Assembly (NCBI GenBank): GCA_023052935.1
Contig: CM041292.1
Span: forward strand, 31,197,454-31,261,453
Direction of reading: 5' to 3'
Length of the DNA: 64,000 nucleotides
Source: Piezodorus guildinii
Taxonomy: Eukaryota > Arthropoda > Insecta > Hemiptera > Pentatomidae
In this document: positions 22,399 through 31,780 of the stretch, piece by piece
Layout of the letters: every line of letters begins with the position of its first letter
Numbering within the stretch: the first letter of the stretch is position 1
Notes under the pieces: model-generated
The model's input: only the letters and a program-made list of their open reading frames with translations
What the model was told of the DNA's origin: nothing
The model's database searches: none
Translations under genes and position numbers: made by a program

Positions 22399-22585
22399 TG
22401 TTTAGACTGAACTGAAACAATAAAAAAAAGGAGGGGTTGGGGCAGAGTAACGACACAGCTTCTAGAATACAACTGATCTTTATTTGTCTTTATCTCATAT
22501 ATATAGGGAAACAATGTTTATTTACAATCTCTACTGAGTCTTAACTAAAGTCTTACTTCTAATCCTTAAAGTCTATTTACACACA
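22399..22585 (-). repeat. Gypsy 5' LTR (putative)
   Basis: A 187-bp interval that begins TG and ends CA on the minus strand, placed just upstream of the primer site. It contains a TATA-like run (TATATATATGAG) and an AATAAAG polyadenylation-type signal. The partner LTR is not in the window, so the outer boundary is a guess. Confidence 0.5.
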
Positions 22586-22590
22586 CTTAA

Positions 22591-22592
<2 letters not shown>

Positions 22593-22640
<48 letters not shown>
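22593..22640. repeat. (TA)n microsatellite
   Basis: 24 TA units next to the outer edge of the Gypsy LTR. Confidence 0.95.
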
Positions 22641-22647
<7 letters not shown>

Positions 22648-24875
22648 ATTTTTTCCTGTATATTTACTACAAATTTAAGTAATAATGACTATAGACTTAT
22701 CTGATTCTTTTTTGGATACTTTTTGTTTTTAATTTAAAAATGTTCATCGGTGGGTTCATAAGAAAATCTGAAAACTAGCAGTTCACATTTTTTTTTCTGT
22801 AACATACTTTCAAGGAACACTGAAATTTTTCACATCACTCCTTGTTGGGAAGAGCGGCGACAGCTTAATAGCTCGCAGCCTCAACCCGGTCGTAAATTAG
22901 GTTTCGCTCAGGGTTTTAATAATATAACCATCTTTGTTATACACATATATTAAGGAAAAAAACACAAATAAAAATTAACTTCAAGAGAAAACACAAAGAG
23001 TACTTATAGTAACTTCTAGCGAAACAGCGAGGACGATTGCAAGCGGTGATGATGGCGAGAGCGATGATGGCGACAGTGACTCCAGCGGTCTTATGCACTC
23101 AATCCTTTTTACATAAATAGAGCATATATATATATATATATATATAAGAGAAATAATATTCTGAGAACCACTCGTTAAAAGCTAATATAAATATTTTTTT
23201 TAAATTCGTTTACAGAAATTTACAAGTGTATTTAGTAAAAACATCAAGTAAATATACAAAAAGATAAAATAAAATATCCAGATTTCTTGTGAAACTACCC
23301 TATGCTATTAATCCAAAAAAAAGTCAAGTTGAATTGGTGAAAATGGTTTTTAATAAGCTATTATTCAATTTGAAACATTACATCGGAAAAGAATTTTAAA
23401 CGGGTCACCGATCGAATCTTCAGCTAATTTCATTCTTACGAAGAGTTTTTTGCGGTTTGAAATACTTTATAAATAATGAGTTTGTCCTTTACCTGAAATG
23501 ATGATAAACATTTTCTCATGATGTAGTCAGTAAGATGTTCTGTACCCAGTCGGATATTACTAGTTTACTGAATTCGTCTGTCATTAATTTTAATGAGTGC
23601 GATTATGCCAATTTAAATTGTCGTATATTGTGTATTATTCTTTAAAATTGTATGATCATTTTGATAGAAAATACTTTTTCGACCCTGTAATTTCTAAACT
23701 CGTCCCTTTAATTATACTACTACAGTTAGAAGACCAAAATGCTTGGAGGTAGAGGTTGCTAAAGATTTAGGGAAGGATTAGCAAGGGGATTTAGCAGGGA
23801 TGGTCCGCACTAAATGGTGGGATTTACAAGATCCATGTCAGCTTTTAGTTCGTTAGCGGACACTATTTTGTACTCTGCCATATCACGCTTGAGTTTTGGA
23901 GAAACACACATTACTAGATTTATACTAACAATGAATTCAGATTTTTCCATTTTAAAAATATATACATTAATATAAAAGGTATTTTAGCATGTTTTCATAA
24001 ATTTGGAATGATTGTAAGTTAAGTTTCTTTTTTTCCTCATACAAACGTTTTTTCTTTCTTTTTTTAAAATAAGAATTCATTGTTTTTATTTGGTATTTTG
24101 GCAAGAAACATTGCGTATTTTAACTGTACCTATCAATGGTATCTGGGACGCAATCTATTCTGACATGTTCATTATTTATAGGTATCAAATAACTGAATAG
24201 GCCTGTAATGATATGTCATGAAAAGTAATGTATGAAAACTATAACTGAAAACAGTTTAATACTTGATAATAAATAAACGAAAGCAACATTGATATACACA
24301 GTTTTGTGTATTCTGTTCAGAGCCTCATCGTACCAGAAGGAGTTATGTTACATTTTGGAATGCAAATTATTATTTCAAGTAGTATTATTGCAACCTCACT
24401 ACACAATTATATTCAGAGCAGAGTATAAAATTGTCTGCGTTAAAGTACAGTTTACTATATCATACTACTTATATTTCTCACAAGATTACAAGTCAATTAT
24501 CAGGCAATTAGATATTGATGCTACAGAAAAAAAACGATAGTGAAGAACAAAAGAAGGAATAACTCATTAAAAAAAATACAAGACTGTTCAGGTTTCTTTT
24601 GTCTTCTTACTGTCGATGAAATATAGCAAATTGAATAATAGTTACTGATTAAATATTAATCCTAAAGATAACTTCTCATTCCGATAAAATAATGAAATGG
24701 ATTGCTGCTTAAATAAAGAATGAAGTTATCTTCATAGTCGTCTGTTGGTTTCCAATTATTTTATTTACGTGTCAGTAGACATGCTTCTCTGTTCTTTAAG
24801 GTTCTAAGTAAGTCTTCTTACTGTTGGTTAAATAATCCAAAATAAATATTTATGGGTCATTCAATATTAATTCTA
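22641..24875. other. No gene recognised; contains a short LINE 3' UTR remnant
   Basis: AT-rich. A (TA)n run lies at 23,126-23,146 and a Jockey-1-like 3' UTR remnant at 23,205-23,315. A more GC-balanced stretch at 22,840-23,100 with repeated GATGATGGCGA was not identified. The 83-codon ORF at 24,289-24,540 has no motif. Confidence 0.5.
23205..23315 (-). mobile_element. Jockey-1-related 3' UTR remnant
   Basis: The minus strand shows GGGTAGTTTCACAAG, an ATTTACTTGATG-like block and CACTTGTAAATTTC before an A/T-rich tail, in the same order as the remnants at 62,715 and 63,518. The Jockey-1 3' UTR has the matching TTTACTTGTTG and AGTTGTAAATTCC blocks. Confidence 0.45.
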
Positions 24876-25340
24876 AAAAATCTTTCAAAACAGAGTCCTC
24901 AGAACAATACCAAATGCTCCTTATTATGTCACCAACCTTGAACCACGACCTTAATATTCCTTTTATTTTATACCTGATTCTATGCAAACAATTTTAAATT
25001 CTGTATTTTAAAAATCCTTTAGAACAATTCGTATCCAGCTCCACTCATTTACGATGTGTTCCTTAAACACTCCTGGAGGCAGCTCCACTCATGTATTTGT
25101 GGCTATGGGAGATTCATTCAGCTTCCGCTGGCTCTCACCAAGTTAAAAGGGAGGCCCTGAGGTCCCTCGGATTCTTCTTGTCATTCCACGATTGGACAAG
25201 CACCATCCGGTGTTCATCAGCAGATTGTAAATATTTTATATAAGTATGAGTATGTTCATGTTTTGTACATTTATTTGTTAACCTAGTATTTATTTAGTTT
25301 ATAAATTTTGTTATTATATACCTTTATTAATTTTTCTTTT
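24876..25340 (+). mobile_element. Jockey-2-related LINE 3' end, truncated and decayed
   Basis: The start corresponds to ORF2 SFQSKVLRTIPNAPYYVTN (here SFKTESSEQYQMLLIMSP in a shifted frame), followed by ACCACGACCTTAATATTCC coding HDLNIPF. The 3' UTR blocks CTCCACTCATGTA...TTTGTGGCTA and CTCGGATTC match the full-length Jockey-2 3' UTR at 36,640-36,780. It abuts the truncated RTE-like copy C. Confidence 0.75.
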
Positions 25341-25344
25341 ATGT

Positions 25345-25657
25345 GGTTTTAGGCGGAATCGCTCGACTATTGATCAAATATTTTCCTTACGTCAAATATT
25401 AGTGAAGAAGCTGGAATACAACGGTGTAGTCCATCAACTTTATATAGATTTTAAACAGGCTTATGATTCCATACACCGTCAGAAGCTATATAACATCATG
25501 ATTGAACAGGGGATACCTAAAAAGTTAGTAAACCTAGTAGAGATGTGTTTGTCGGAAACATTCCATAAAGTTAGAATCGGTCATAATTACTCCGAGAGAT
25601 TTGAGGTGCGATCGGGTTTGAAACAGGGTGACTCCCTTTCACCTGTTTTGTTTAATA
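25345..25657 (+). pseudogene. RTE-like RT, N-terminal palm part of copy C
   Basis: The open reading FRRNRSTIDQIFSLRQ, then YIDFKQAYDSIHR (RT motif A with its catalytic aspartate) and SGLKQGDSLSPVLFN (motif B) is typical of LINE reverse transcriptases. It covers the part that copy B lacks and ends abruptly at the LINE-X insertion. Its continuation is at 35,061. Confidence 0.9.
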
Positions 25658-25994
25658 GAATATAGAATATATTTTTATTTGTCTTTGGGGTATTCCCCTT
25701 ACAAATAGAGCCTGGCTAGGCTATTCACAATACATTTTTTAAGTATACATATATATAGATATATACACACATACATACGCTTTTGAAATAATAATACATC
25801 TGTTTAAAATAATTTAAAAAAAAATAAATTAAATAAATAAAAAAATAATCATAAAATAAGTAAAAAATTAAAAATACATATTGATAAGGATAAATTAAGT
25901 TCTTTATTTATTTCACTCATCTTATTTATTTTTTTTCTTCAATGTACCACTGTATAAACAAAAAGCAAATATATATGATTTTAAAATAATAATG

Positions 25995-26634
25995 AGTTCC
26001 GAAAAAATGGCCGCTAGCTCAGTTCAATTTACGTATCGCTCTGTGTTAGTTACCTTTTTATCTGTGTGATACTGCGTGAATATCCATCAAACTTTGTAAA
26101 TCGTGAGTCGTAGCACTATAACATACTTTGATGAACACAAATTGAAAGGTGAGTGCTGTTTAGTTAAATAGGCACCTATAAACTGGTGGCCGTCCCAGGC
26201 TGGAGATAACGGCTAGGCTAATCCTCTTCTCTTTATTTACAAGGTCTCGGTCGGAAGTGTTGTCATTTCTGACTTCGTAACCAAGACATTCTTTTTAAAA
26301 CTTTTAGTTCTCTTCCTCTAAGACTTTTTATTTTTTCTCTAAGACTTTTTTTTTTCTCTAAGACTTTTTTTTTTCTCTCTTAAGACTTTATTTTTATTAA
26401 ATTAGAAATGGTTGTTTATTGTATGTTGTCTATGTATATATTGTAAATAGTTTAGTTTTAAGATCTTTTAGGTTAATTTTCTATTAATTAGTTTATATAA
26501 GTCTCTATAAGTGTATTTTTTTTTAATTTATTTTATTTTTATTATTTTTTTTAGTGTACGTCACTATATAATTCAAATAGATCTCTTTATATGTTTATTT
26601 TATTTTTCATTTTTTTTTCTTATTCTATTGAGTT
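25995..26634 (+). promoter_or_regulatory. Jockey-1 5' UTR and presumed internal promoter
   Basis: It starts AGTTCCGAAAAAATGG. Jockey-clade LINEs carry an internal promoter near the 5' end; an arthropod initiator-like TCAGTT sits at about 26,019. From about 26,316 to 26,390 the motif CTCTAAGACTTTTT is repeated about four times with variable T runs. No long upstream ORF is present. Confidence 0.5.
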
Positions 26635-28290
26635 ATGGATCTCGATAGAACATTGTCATGCGATGAATCAGGGGAAGAGACGCCTTTCTCTGAAATAAGC
26701 GAATCAGACTCGAAGTATTTAACGCGACGCCAAAAACGCCACAGGAACAATACTGGGTCCGGAGGAAATTCTCCTAACAAAAAAAAAAATAAATCGGTCA
26801 AGTCCAAGCAACAGCCAAATACAATACAATCACCACCAAAAACTCGCAGCACCACTGCAGCCAACCAACATGAACCAACAGCGCCATCTACTTCGGCCGC
26901 TCCGTCTCCTACTAATGTACCTCCTTCATCTATCGTTAGCCATGCCGCTACAGTCAACACTGCAAATACAGTTCCGGGACCTCAAGGATTTTCCGATCCC
27001 GAGCCACCTCCAATATTTGTAACAAATATTAGTAATTTTATGTCGTTCGGTAAAGAAATCGCCAATCTAATCGGACAACCAAACTTCCAATGTTTCTCCC
27101 GATCAAACGACATAAAAATAAACACATACACGAAAGAAAATTACAAGAAACTCGTGAGTTATTTGAGCTCAAAAAACTACGACTTTCATTGCTATCAACT
27201 CAAACAAGAAAAATCATATCGCGTGGTTTTACGCGGACTCCATTCATCCACCCCCACTGAAGCCATTAAAGAAGGCCTGGAAGAAATTGGACACCACGTA
27301 AGAAACATTTCTTCAGTGACACACCATACACAAAAATACCCCTTGCCACTATTCTTCGTAGACCTCGAACCAGCCAGAAACAATCCAGAAATATTTCAGG
27401 TGAGAAGACTGGTCTACTCATCTGTACGATTCGAAGAGCCTAGGGTAAAGACGACAATTGTTCAGTGTACCAAATGCCAAACCTTAGGACACACGAAGTC
27501 CTACTGTTATCACCCACCTAGGTGTGTCAAGTGTGCCGGCCCACATGCCTCTGAAACGTGCCAGAAAGCTCGAGATGAGCCAGCTCAGTGTGCTCTTTGC
27601 GGTGAAGGTCACCCAGCCAGCTACCGGGGTTGTACAGTCTACAAAACCCTTCTTCGACAAAGATCTCACTACATTAATGTAAAAAGAGATGACCAAGAGA
27701 CACGCACCCAGGGACCAGAGTTGAACAATTTGTCTGCCTTCCCTCAACTTCAGAAGCCTGCAACTACCTTCGCTCAACAGCAGCCTGCCACATCTACAGT
27801 CAGGGATTCTACTGCTGAAACCAGAAAAACTTTCCCCGACGTCACCACCATAAAGAAGAAACAGACTACTATTCAGGCGCCTCCAAACTCCCAAATCAGG
27901 CCTCCAGCCTCCTACCCTAAACCACAAGCTTCCCGTCAACCGATCCTTCCCCATAATCTGCCCTTACGTGTCAAACTACCCCCAGAGCACCCTAACAAAA
28001 TTCCAGAACTACCTTCTCTTCCTCCTAGTCAACCAAAGCCTCAACCTCCAGTGACCCAGAGGACTGAACACCCTCGTACCCCACGGCGGGCTCAGCACTC
28101 AGCCAACACTCCTGATCAAATAAGTTATCCTTCCCACGACGCTTATCCACATCCGTTTTCCAACCCAGATCTATCCAACATTTACTCCATTCTAAATTCC
28201 TTTCTCTCAGATCTTAGAGATACCATCCAACCGCTTATCAATCTTCTAACTAGAGTCCTTTCCCAAATCCCATTCAATCTTCCACTATGA
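26635..28290 (+). CDS. Jockey-1 ORF1: gag-like RNA-binding protein
   Basis: 551 residues. The first ~120 are low-complexity, rich in Ser/Pro/Thr with a basic KKKNKSVKSK patch. From about residue 125 comes the Jockey PRE/C2HC-type region (PPPIFVTNISNF, FHCYQLKQEKSYRVVLRGLH, LPLFFVDLEPA). Three zinc knuckles follow at about residues 280-335: CTKCQTLGHTKSYC, CVKCAGPHASETC and CALCGEGHPASYRGC. The remainder is proline-rich with a hydrophobic end. In this family ORF1 binds the element RNA and forms the ribonucleoprotein. The ATG at 26,635 is the first in frame. The stop overlaps the ORF2 start as ATGA, suggesting coupled translation of ORF2. I see no lesions. Confidence 0.93.
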   Translation: MDLDRTLSCDESGEETPFSEISESDSKYLTRRQKRHRNNTGSGGNSPNKKKNKSVKSKQQPNTIQSPPKTRSTTAANQHEPTAPSTSAAPSPTNVPPSSIVSHAATVNTANTVPGPQGFSDPEPPPIFVTNISNFMSFGKEIANLIGQPNFQCFSRSNDIKINTYTKENYKKLVSYLSSKNYDFHCYQLKQEKSYRVVLRGLHSSTPTEAIKEGLEEIGHHVRNISSVTHHTQKYPLPLFFVDLEPARNNPEIFQVRRLVYSSVRFEEPRVKTTIVQCTKCQTLGHTKSYCYHPPRCVKCAGPHASETCQKARDEPAQCALCGEGHPASYRGCTVYKTLLRQRSHYINVKRDDQETRTQGPELNNLSAFPQLQKPATTFAQQQPATSTVRDSTAETRKTFPDVTTIKKKQTTIQAPPNSQIRPPASYPKPQASRQPILPHNLPLRVKLPPEHPNKIPELPSLPPSQPKPQPPVTQRTEHPRTPRRAQHSANTPDQISYPSHDAYPHPFSNPDLSNIYSILNSFLSDLRDTIQPLINLLTRVLSQIPFNLPL

Positions 28291-30983
28291 GCGTAAAGCC
28301 CCTAACTATCCTCTTGTGGAATGCTAATGGCCTGCATAACCATCGTGACGAACTGGACGTATTTCTACACGACAAACACATAGATATAGCACTATTGACA
28401 GAAACACACTTCACACGACGATCACATTTTTACATACGTGACTACATCACTTATAGATCAGACCACCCAGACAATACTTCCCATGCCGGGTCATGTATCC
28501 TCATTCATAAATCCTTACCTCATTCCCTTATTCCTTCTACTCCATCTGACGCCATACAATCAACCTCAGTATCCATTTCAACTCGTCCTTTCCATCTTAC
28601 AATTTCAGCTGTATACTGCCCTCCTGGTAACTCCCTTTCCTATAGTCAACTTGAAACCCTGTTCAGATCCCTAGGACCGCGCTTTATTGCTGGAGGAGAC
28701 TACAATGCGAAACATCAGCGATGGGGTTGCCGAACATCCAACTCCCGTGGCAATCTCCTTTCTCGAGTCTCCACCACCCATTGTTATACAATCCTTTCGC
28801 CAATGAACCCGACATACTGGCCTACATCCCTCAAAAAACGTCCTGATATCCTAGACATATTTGTTTCCTCTCAGATATCTTCTTCCCAATCCACAATCAA
28901 ATCCCTAAATGACCTGTCATCCGATCATAGTCCGGTTCTGCTTTCCTTGCATTCAAGCCTTGTTCCTAAGCCCACCATTCCCACTCTGATTACAGGACGA
29001 GTAGACTGGGACGGATTCAGATATGACTTGGAAAACAAACTTGACTTAAAAATACCACTAAAGACTAAACATGATATAGATAAAGCTGTTGAAAAACTGA
29101 CTGACTCAATCAGCAGTAGTATACTTGACAACACAACAACCATTAACACTACTAACTCACAGGAGACTATCCTGCCACAGCACATTCGAATCTTATTAAG
29201 GGAAAAACGCAGAGCAAGATCGAAGTGGCATAGGACTAGATACCCTTCAGACAAAACTTATTATAACAAACTTACTAACAGACTAAAATCAGAAATCAGA
29301 AAAGTTAAAATTCAAAACTTACTCAACTTTACTGAAAAACTAACTATTACAGACAGATCGTTATGGATGACCACAAAAAAGTTACTGAAGTACAAAGAAT
29401 GTAATCATCCACTCCTAACTGAATCCCATATCTGGACAAGATCTGATGAAGAAAAGGCCCAGATATTCGGTCAGCACCTTTTTAAAACCTTTAATCCACA
29501 TCCAGATATTCATAATCCCGGTCACATTAAGTTTATAGAAGCAGAACTAGATATCCCACTCCAAATGGTTCTTCCTCCAAAAGCGTTCCATCCTACTGAA
29601 ATATCTAACATCATCCAGAGTTTACCATCCCGCAAAGCTCCTGGACATGATCTTATAACTTCCCATATTTTAAAACTCCTTCCTCGAAAAGCTATCCTAT
29701 ATCTTACTTACATATATAATTCCGTACTCCGTTCCACATACTTTCCTGCTTCCTGGAAATTATCCATTGTCAAAATGATACCCAAACCTAAGAAACCGCC
29801 TGAAAATCCATCTTCTTACCGTCCCATCTCACTTTTACCAATCATGGGTAAAATCTTGGAAAAACTTATACTGAAACGCTTATATCCCATCCTAGATACT
29901 AATTCCATAATTCCTGATCACCAGTTTGGATTCAGAACCTCCCACTCCACTATCCAGCAATGTCATCGTGTGGTGGACGTTGTCTCGTCTGCATTAGAGC
30001 GCGGGTTGTACTGCACGGGAGCATTCCTCGACGTAGAACAAGCCTTTGACCGAGTCTGGCACCCGGGATTGCTTTACAAACTCCGCAATTTCCTTCCCCC
30101 TACATACTTCCTTATCATCAAGTCCTACCTCACTGACAGATCCTTCAAAGTAAATCATAATAATTCCTATTCATCCATTTTTAATCAGTTTGCTGGTGTT
30201 CCTCAAGGCAGTATCCTGGGACCTATTCTTTTCACAGTTTATACAGCTGATATCCCATCCCATCCTAACACTTTCCTTTCTACCTACGCTGATGACACTT
30301 GTGTGTTATCAGTCAATACTGATCCAACTATTGCCTCTCAAACTCTCCAATCCCACATCAGAGACCTTGAAGTGTGGTGTCAGAACTGGAGAATTAAAAT
30401 AAATGCCAACCAATCCAACCAAATTACCTTTACCCTTCGTCGTAAACCTATGACATCCTGCCCTACTGTTTCCTTCAATAATACTCCTCTTGTCCCGGTT
30501 GAACAGATCCGATATCTAGAACTGCACCTTGACAAACGTCTCACTTGGAACCCTCATACAAGACTTAAACGACAAGAAACTGCTCGACGTTTTCGACTAC
30601 TTCAACACTTACTAGACAAACGTTCTAATCTTCCACTTAACTACAAAAGACTTATCTACATGACTATCATAAGGCCGATATGGACTTACGGAGTAGAGCT
30701 TTGGGGCTCTACTAAACCATCGAATTCTTCCCGTATCCAATCCCTACAATCCAAAATCCATCGTAAAATCCTCAATGCTCCTTACTTTGTCACGAATACA
30801 CTAATCCATAAAGATCTTAATGTTCCGTATGTTGCTGATTTGGCCCGATCTAGATACCATTCCTTTCATGGCAAACTCCATTCCCACCCTAATCCTTTAG
30901 TTTCAAACCTTTCTTCCCCTTCGATTCCTGACAATCCTCCGAGGCGTCTGAAAAGGAGATGGCCCCGAGACCTTCTAGTTTAA
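28287..30983 (+). CDS. Jockey-1 ORF2: APE endonuclease and reverse transcriptase
   Basis: 898 residues, uninterrupted. Residues ~5-225 are an apurinic-like endonuclease: LLWNANGL, LLTETHF (metal-binding Glu), AGGDYNAKHQRWG and LSSDHSPVLL (catalytic SDH). The reverse transcriptase at ~470-760 shows SYRPISLLPIMGK, AFLDVEQAFDRVWH (first Asp), GVPQGSILGP and TYADDTC (catalytic YADD, ~667). The C-terminal region has TYGVELWGSTK and RLKRRWPRDLL. It nicks the target and primes cDNA synthesis there. One oddity: the thumb motif expected as RYLGL reads RYLEL near 30,519, whereas Jockey-2 copies have RYLGF. The change may reduce activity. Otherwise all catalytic residues are present. Confidence 0.94.
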   Translation: MSVKPLTILLWNANGLHNHRDELDVFLHDKHIDIALLTETHFTRRSHFYIRDYITYRSDHPDNTSHAGSCILIHKSLPHSLIPSTPSDAIQSTSVSISTRPFHLTISAVYCPPGNSLSYSQLETLFRSLGPRFIAGGDYNAKHQRWGCRTSNSRGNLLSRVSTTHCYTILSPMNPTYWPTSLKKRPDILDIFVSSQISSSQSTIKSLNDLSSDHSPVLLSLHSSLVPKPTIPTLITGRVDWDGFRYDLENKLDLKIPLKTKHDIDKAVEKLTDSISSSILDNTTTINTTNSQETILPQHIRILLREKRRARSKWHRTRYPSDKTYYNKLTNRLKSEIRKVKIQNLLNFTEKLTITDRSLWMTTKKLLKYKECNHPLLTESHIWTRSDEEKAQIFGQHLFKTFNPHPDIHNPGHIKFIEAELDIPLQMVLPPKAFHPTEISNIIQSLPSRKAPGHDLITSHILKLLPRKAILYLTYIYNSVLRSTYFPASWKLSIVKMIPKPKKPPENPSSYRPISLLPIMGKILEKLILKRLYPILDTNSIIPDHQFGFRTSHSTIQQCHRVVDVVSSALERGLYCTGAFLDVEQAFDRVWHPGLLYKLRNFLPPTYFLIIKSYLTDRSFKVNHNNSYSSIFNQFAGVPQGSILGPILFTVYTADIPSHPNTFLSTYADDTCVLSVNTDPTIASQTLQSHIRDLEVWCQNWRIKINANQSNQITFTLRRKPMTSCPTVSFNNTPLVPVEQIRYLELHLDKRLTWNPHTRLKRQETARRFRLLQHLLDKRSNLPLNYKRLIYMTIIRPIWTYGVELWGSTKPSNSSRIQSLQSKIHRKILNAPYFVTNTLIHKDLNVPYVADLARSRYHSFHGKLHSHPNPLVSNLSSPSIPDNPPRRLKRRWPRDLLV

Positions 30984-31119
30984 ATCATTTTTAGAGTGCT
31001 TCCATTGGGAAGCATCTCTACATGTGTTTCATGCCTTTATATATTTCATCTAATTTACTTGTTGTATTCCTGTATACAGTTGTAAATTCCAATAAATAAA
31101 AAAAAAAAAAAAAAAAAAT
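30984..31119 (+). other. Jockey-1 3' UTR and poly(A)
   Basis: 135 bp with the block GTGCTTCCATTGGGAAGC (a small inverted repeat), TTTACTTGTTG and CAGTTGTAAATTCC, then AATAAA and poly(A). These blocks allow recognition of the 3'-only remnants elsewhere in the window. Confidence 0.85.
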
Positions 31120-31780
31120 AATAATAATGCATCTGTTTGAAAAGATAAAATAAATAAATACGATAAAGATAAAGATAAATTAATTTTTTTTTTCTGTTTT
31201 TTCTTCAATGCAATAGAGATAAAGTAAATAAAGAAAAAAAAAATACAATATTTTTTAAAATAATAACACATCTGTTAAAAAATAAATAAGTAATTAATAA
31301 ACAAAAAAATAAATAAAATAAAATAAAAGATAAATTAGTATATTGATATAGATAAATTAACAGTTCTTTTTTTGTTCCAATATAGTAGAGTTAAAATTAA
31401 AAAAAAATAAATAAATAAAAATAAATAAATAAAATTAAAAAAATGTTTTCAAAATAATAATACATCTGTTTTAAAAAATAAAACTAAAATAAAATAAAAT
31501 AAGCAAAAAAAAAAAAATATCTTTTTAGATATCTTTTAAGACTTTTTAGACTGAAATATGACATAATATTGATAAAGTTCGGTTAGACTGGTTACATCAG
31601 TTACGATTTATATTAAGTTAATATATCCTTTGAGTATGATAGAATTGTTTATGCGTTTATCATCGATTTATATACATCAAAACAGTCATTGGGGATATAC
31701 TATTTTTGACATATTATTGTTTTTGTTTACTACGTTATTTAGATTTCGTATGTAAGCATATATCTTTTTTTGTTTTCTTT

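Larger units (their letters stand above)
18933..22585 (-). mobile_element. Ty3/Gypsy LTR retrotransposon, 5' part
   Basis: Minus-strand order: LTR (22,399-22,585), primer binding site, gag, protease, reverse transcriptase, RNase H, then the assembly gap. Integrase and the 3' LTR are not visible. Base composition is strikingly GC-rich against the AT-rich surroundings. Pol carries several lesions, so this copy is inactive even if the missing end exists. Confidence 0.92.
25995..31119 (+). mobile_element. Jockey-1 LINE, full length
   Basis: A complete Jockey-type element of 5.1 kb: 5' UTR of 640 bp, ORF1, ORF2 overlapping by 4 bases, a short 3' UTR, AATAAA at 31,091-31,096 and a poly(A) tail. 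Both ORFs are free of stops. It lies in the 3' UTR of LINE-X in the opposite orientation. It is the only copy in the window that could be autonomous. Confidence 0.93.
25985..31129. repeat. 10-bp target-site duplication around Jockey-1
   Basis: AATAATAATG at 25,985-25,994 and 31,120-31,129. The low-complexity sequence lowers certainty, but removing Jockey-1 restores a normal LINE-X 3' UTR unit. Confidence 0.75.
25786..31560 (-). repeat. Degenerate tandem units in the LINE-X 3' UTR (split by Jockey-1)
   Basis: AATAATA-CATCTGTT marks the start of similar AT-rich units at about 25,786, 25,985/31,120, 31,260 and 31,455, about 140-200 bp apart. Each continues with a GATAAATTAA and a TTCTTTTTTT...CAAT block. 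Jockey-1 entered exactly at the AATAATAATG of the second unit. Confidence 0.65.

Noticed and set aside
21136..22410. Plus-strand ORFs across the Gypsy element
   Set aside because: They are antisense shadows of gag and pol, open because of the GC-rich composition.
25995..31119. Telomeric (HeT-A/TART-like) Jockey array
   Set aside because: The copies face both directions, have target duplications and sit among other elements, with no head-to-tail array or telomeric repeat.
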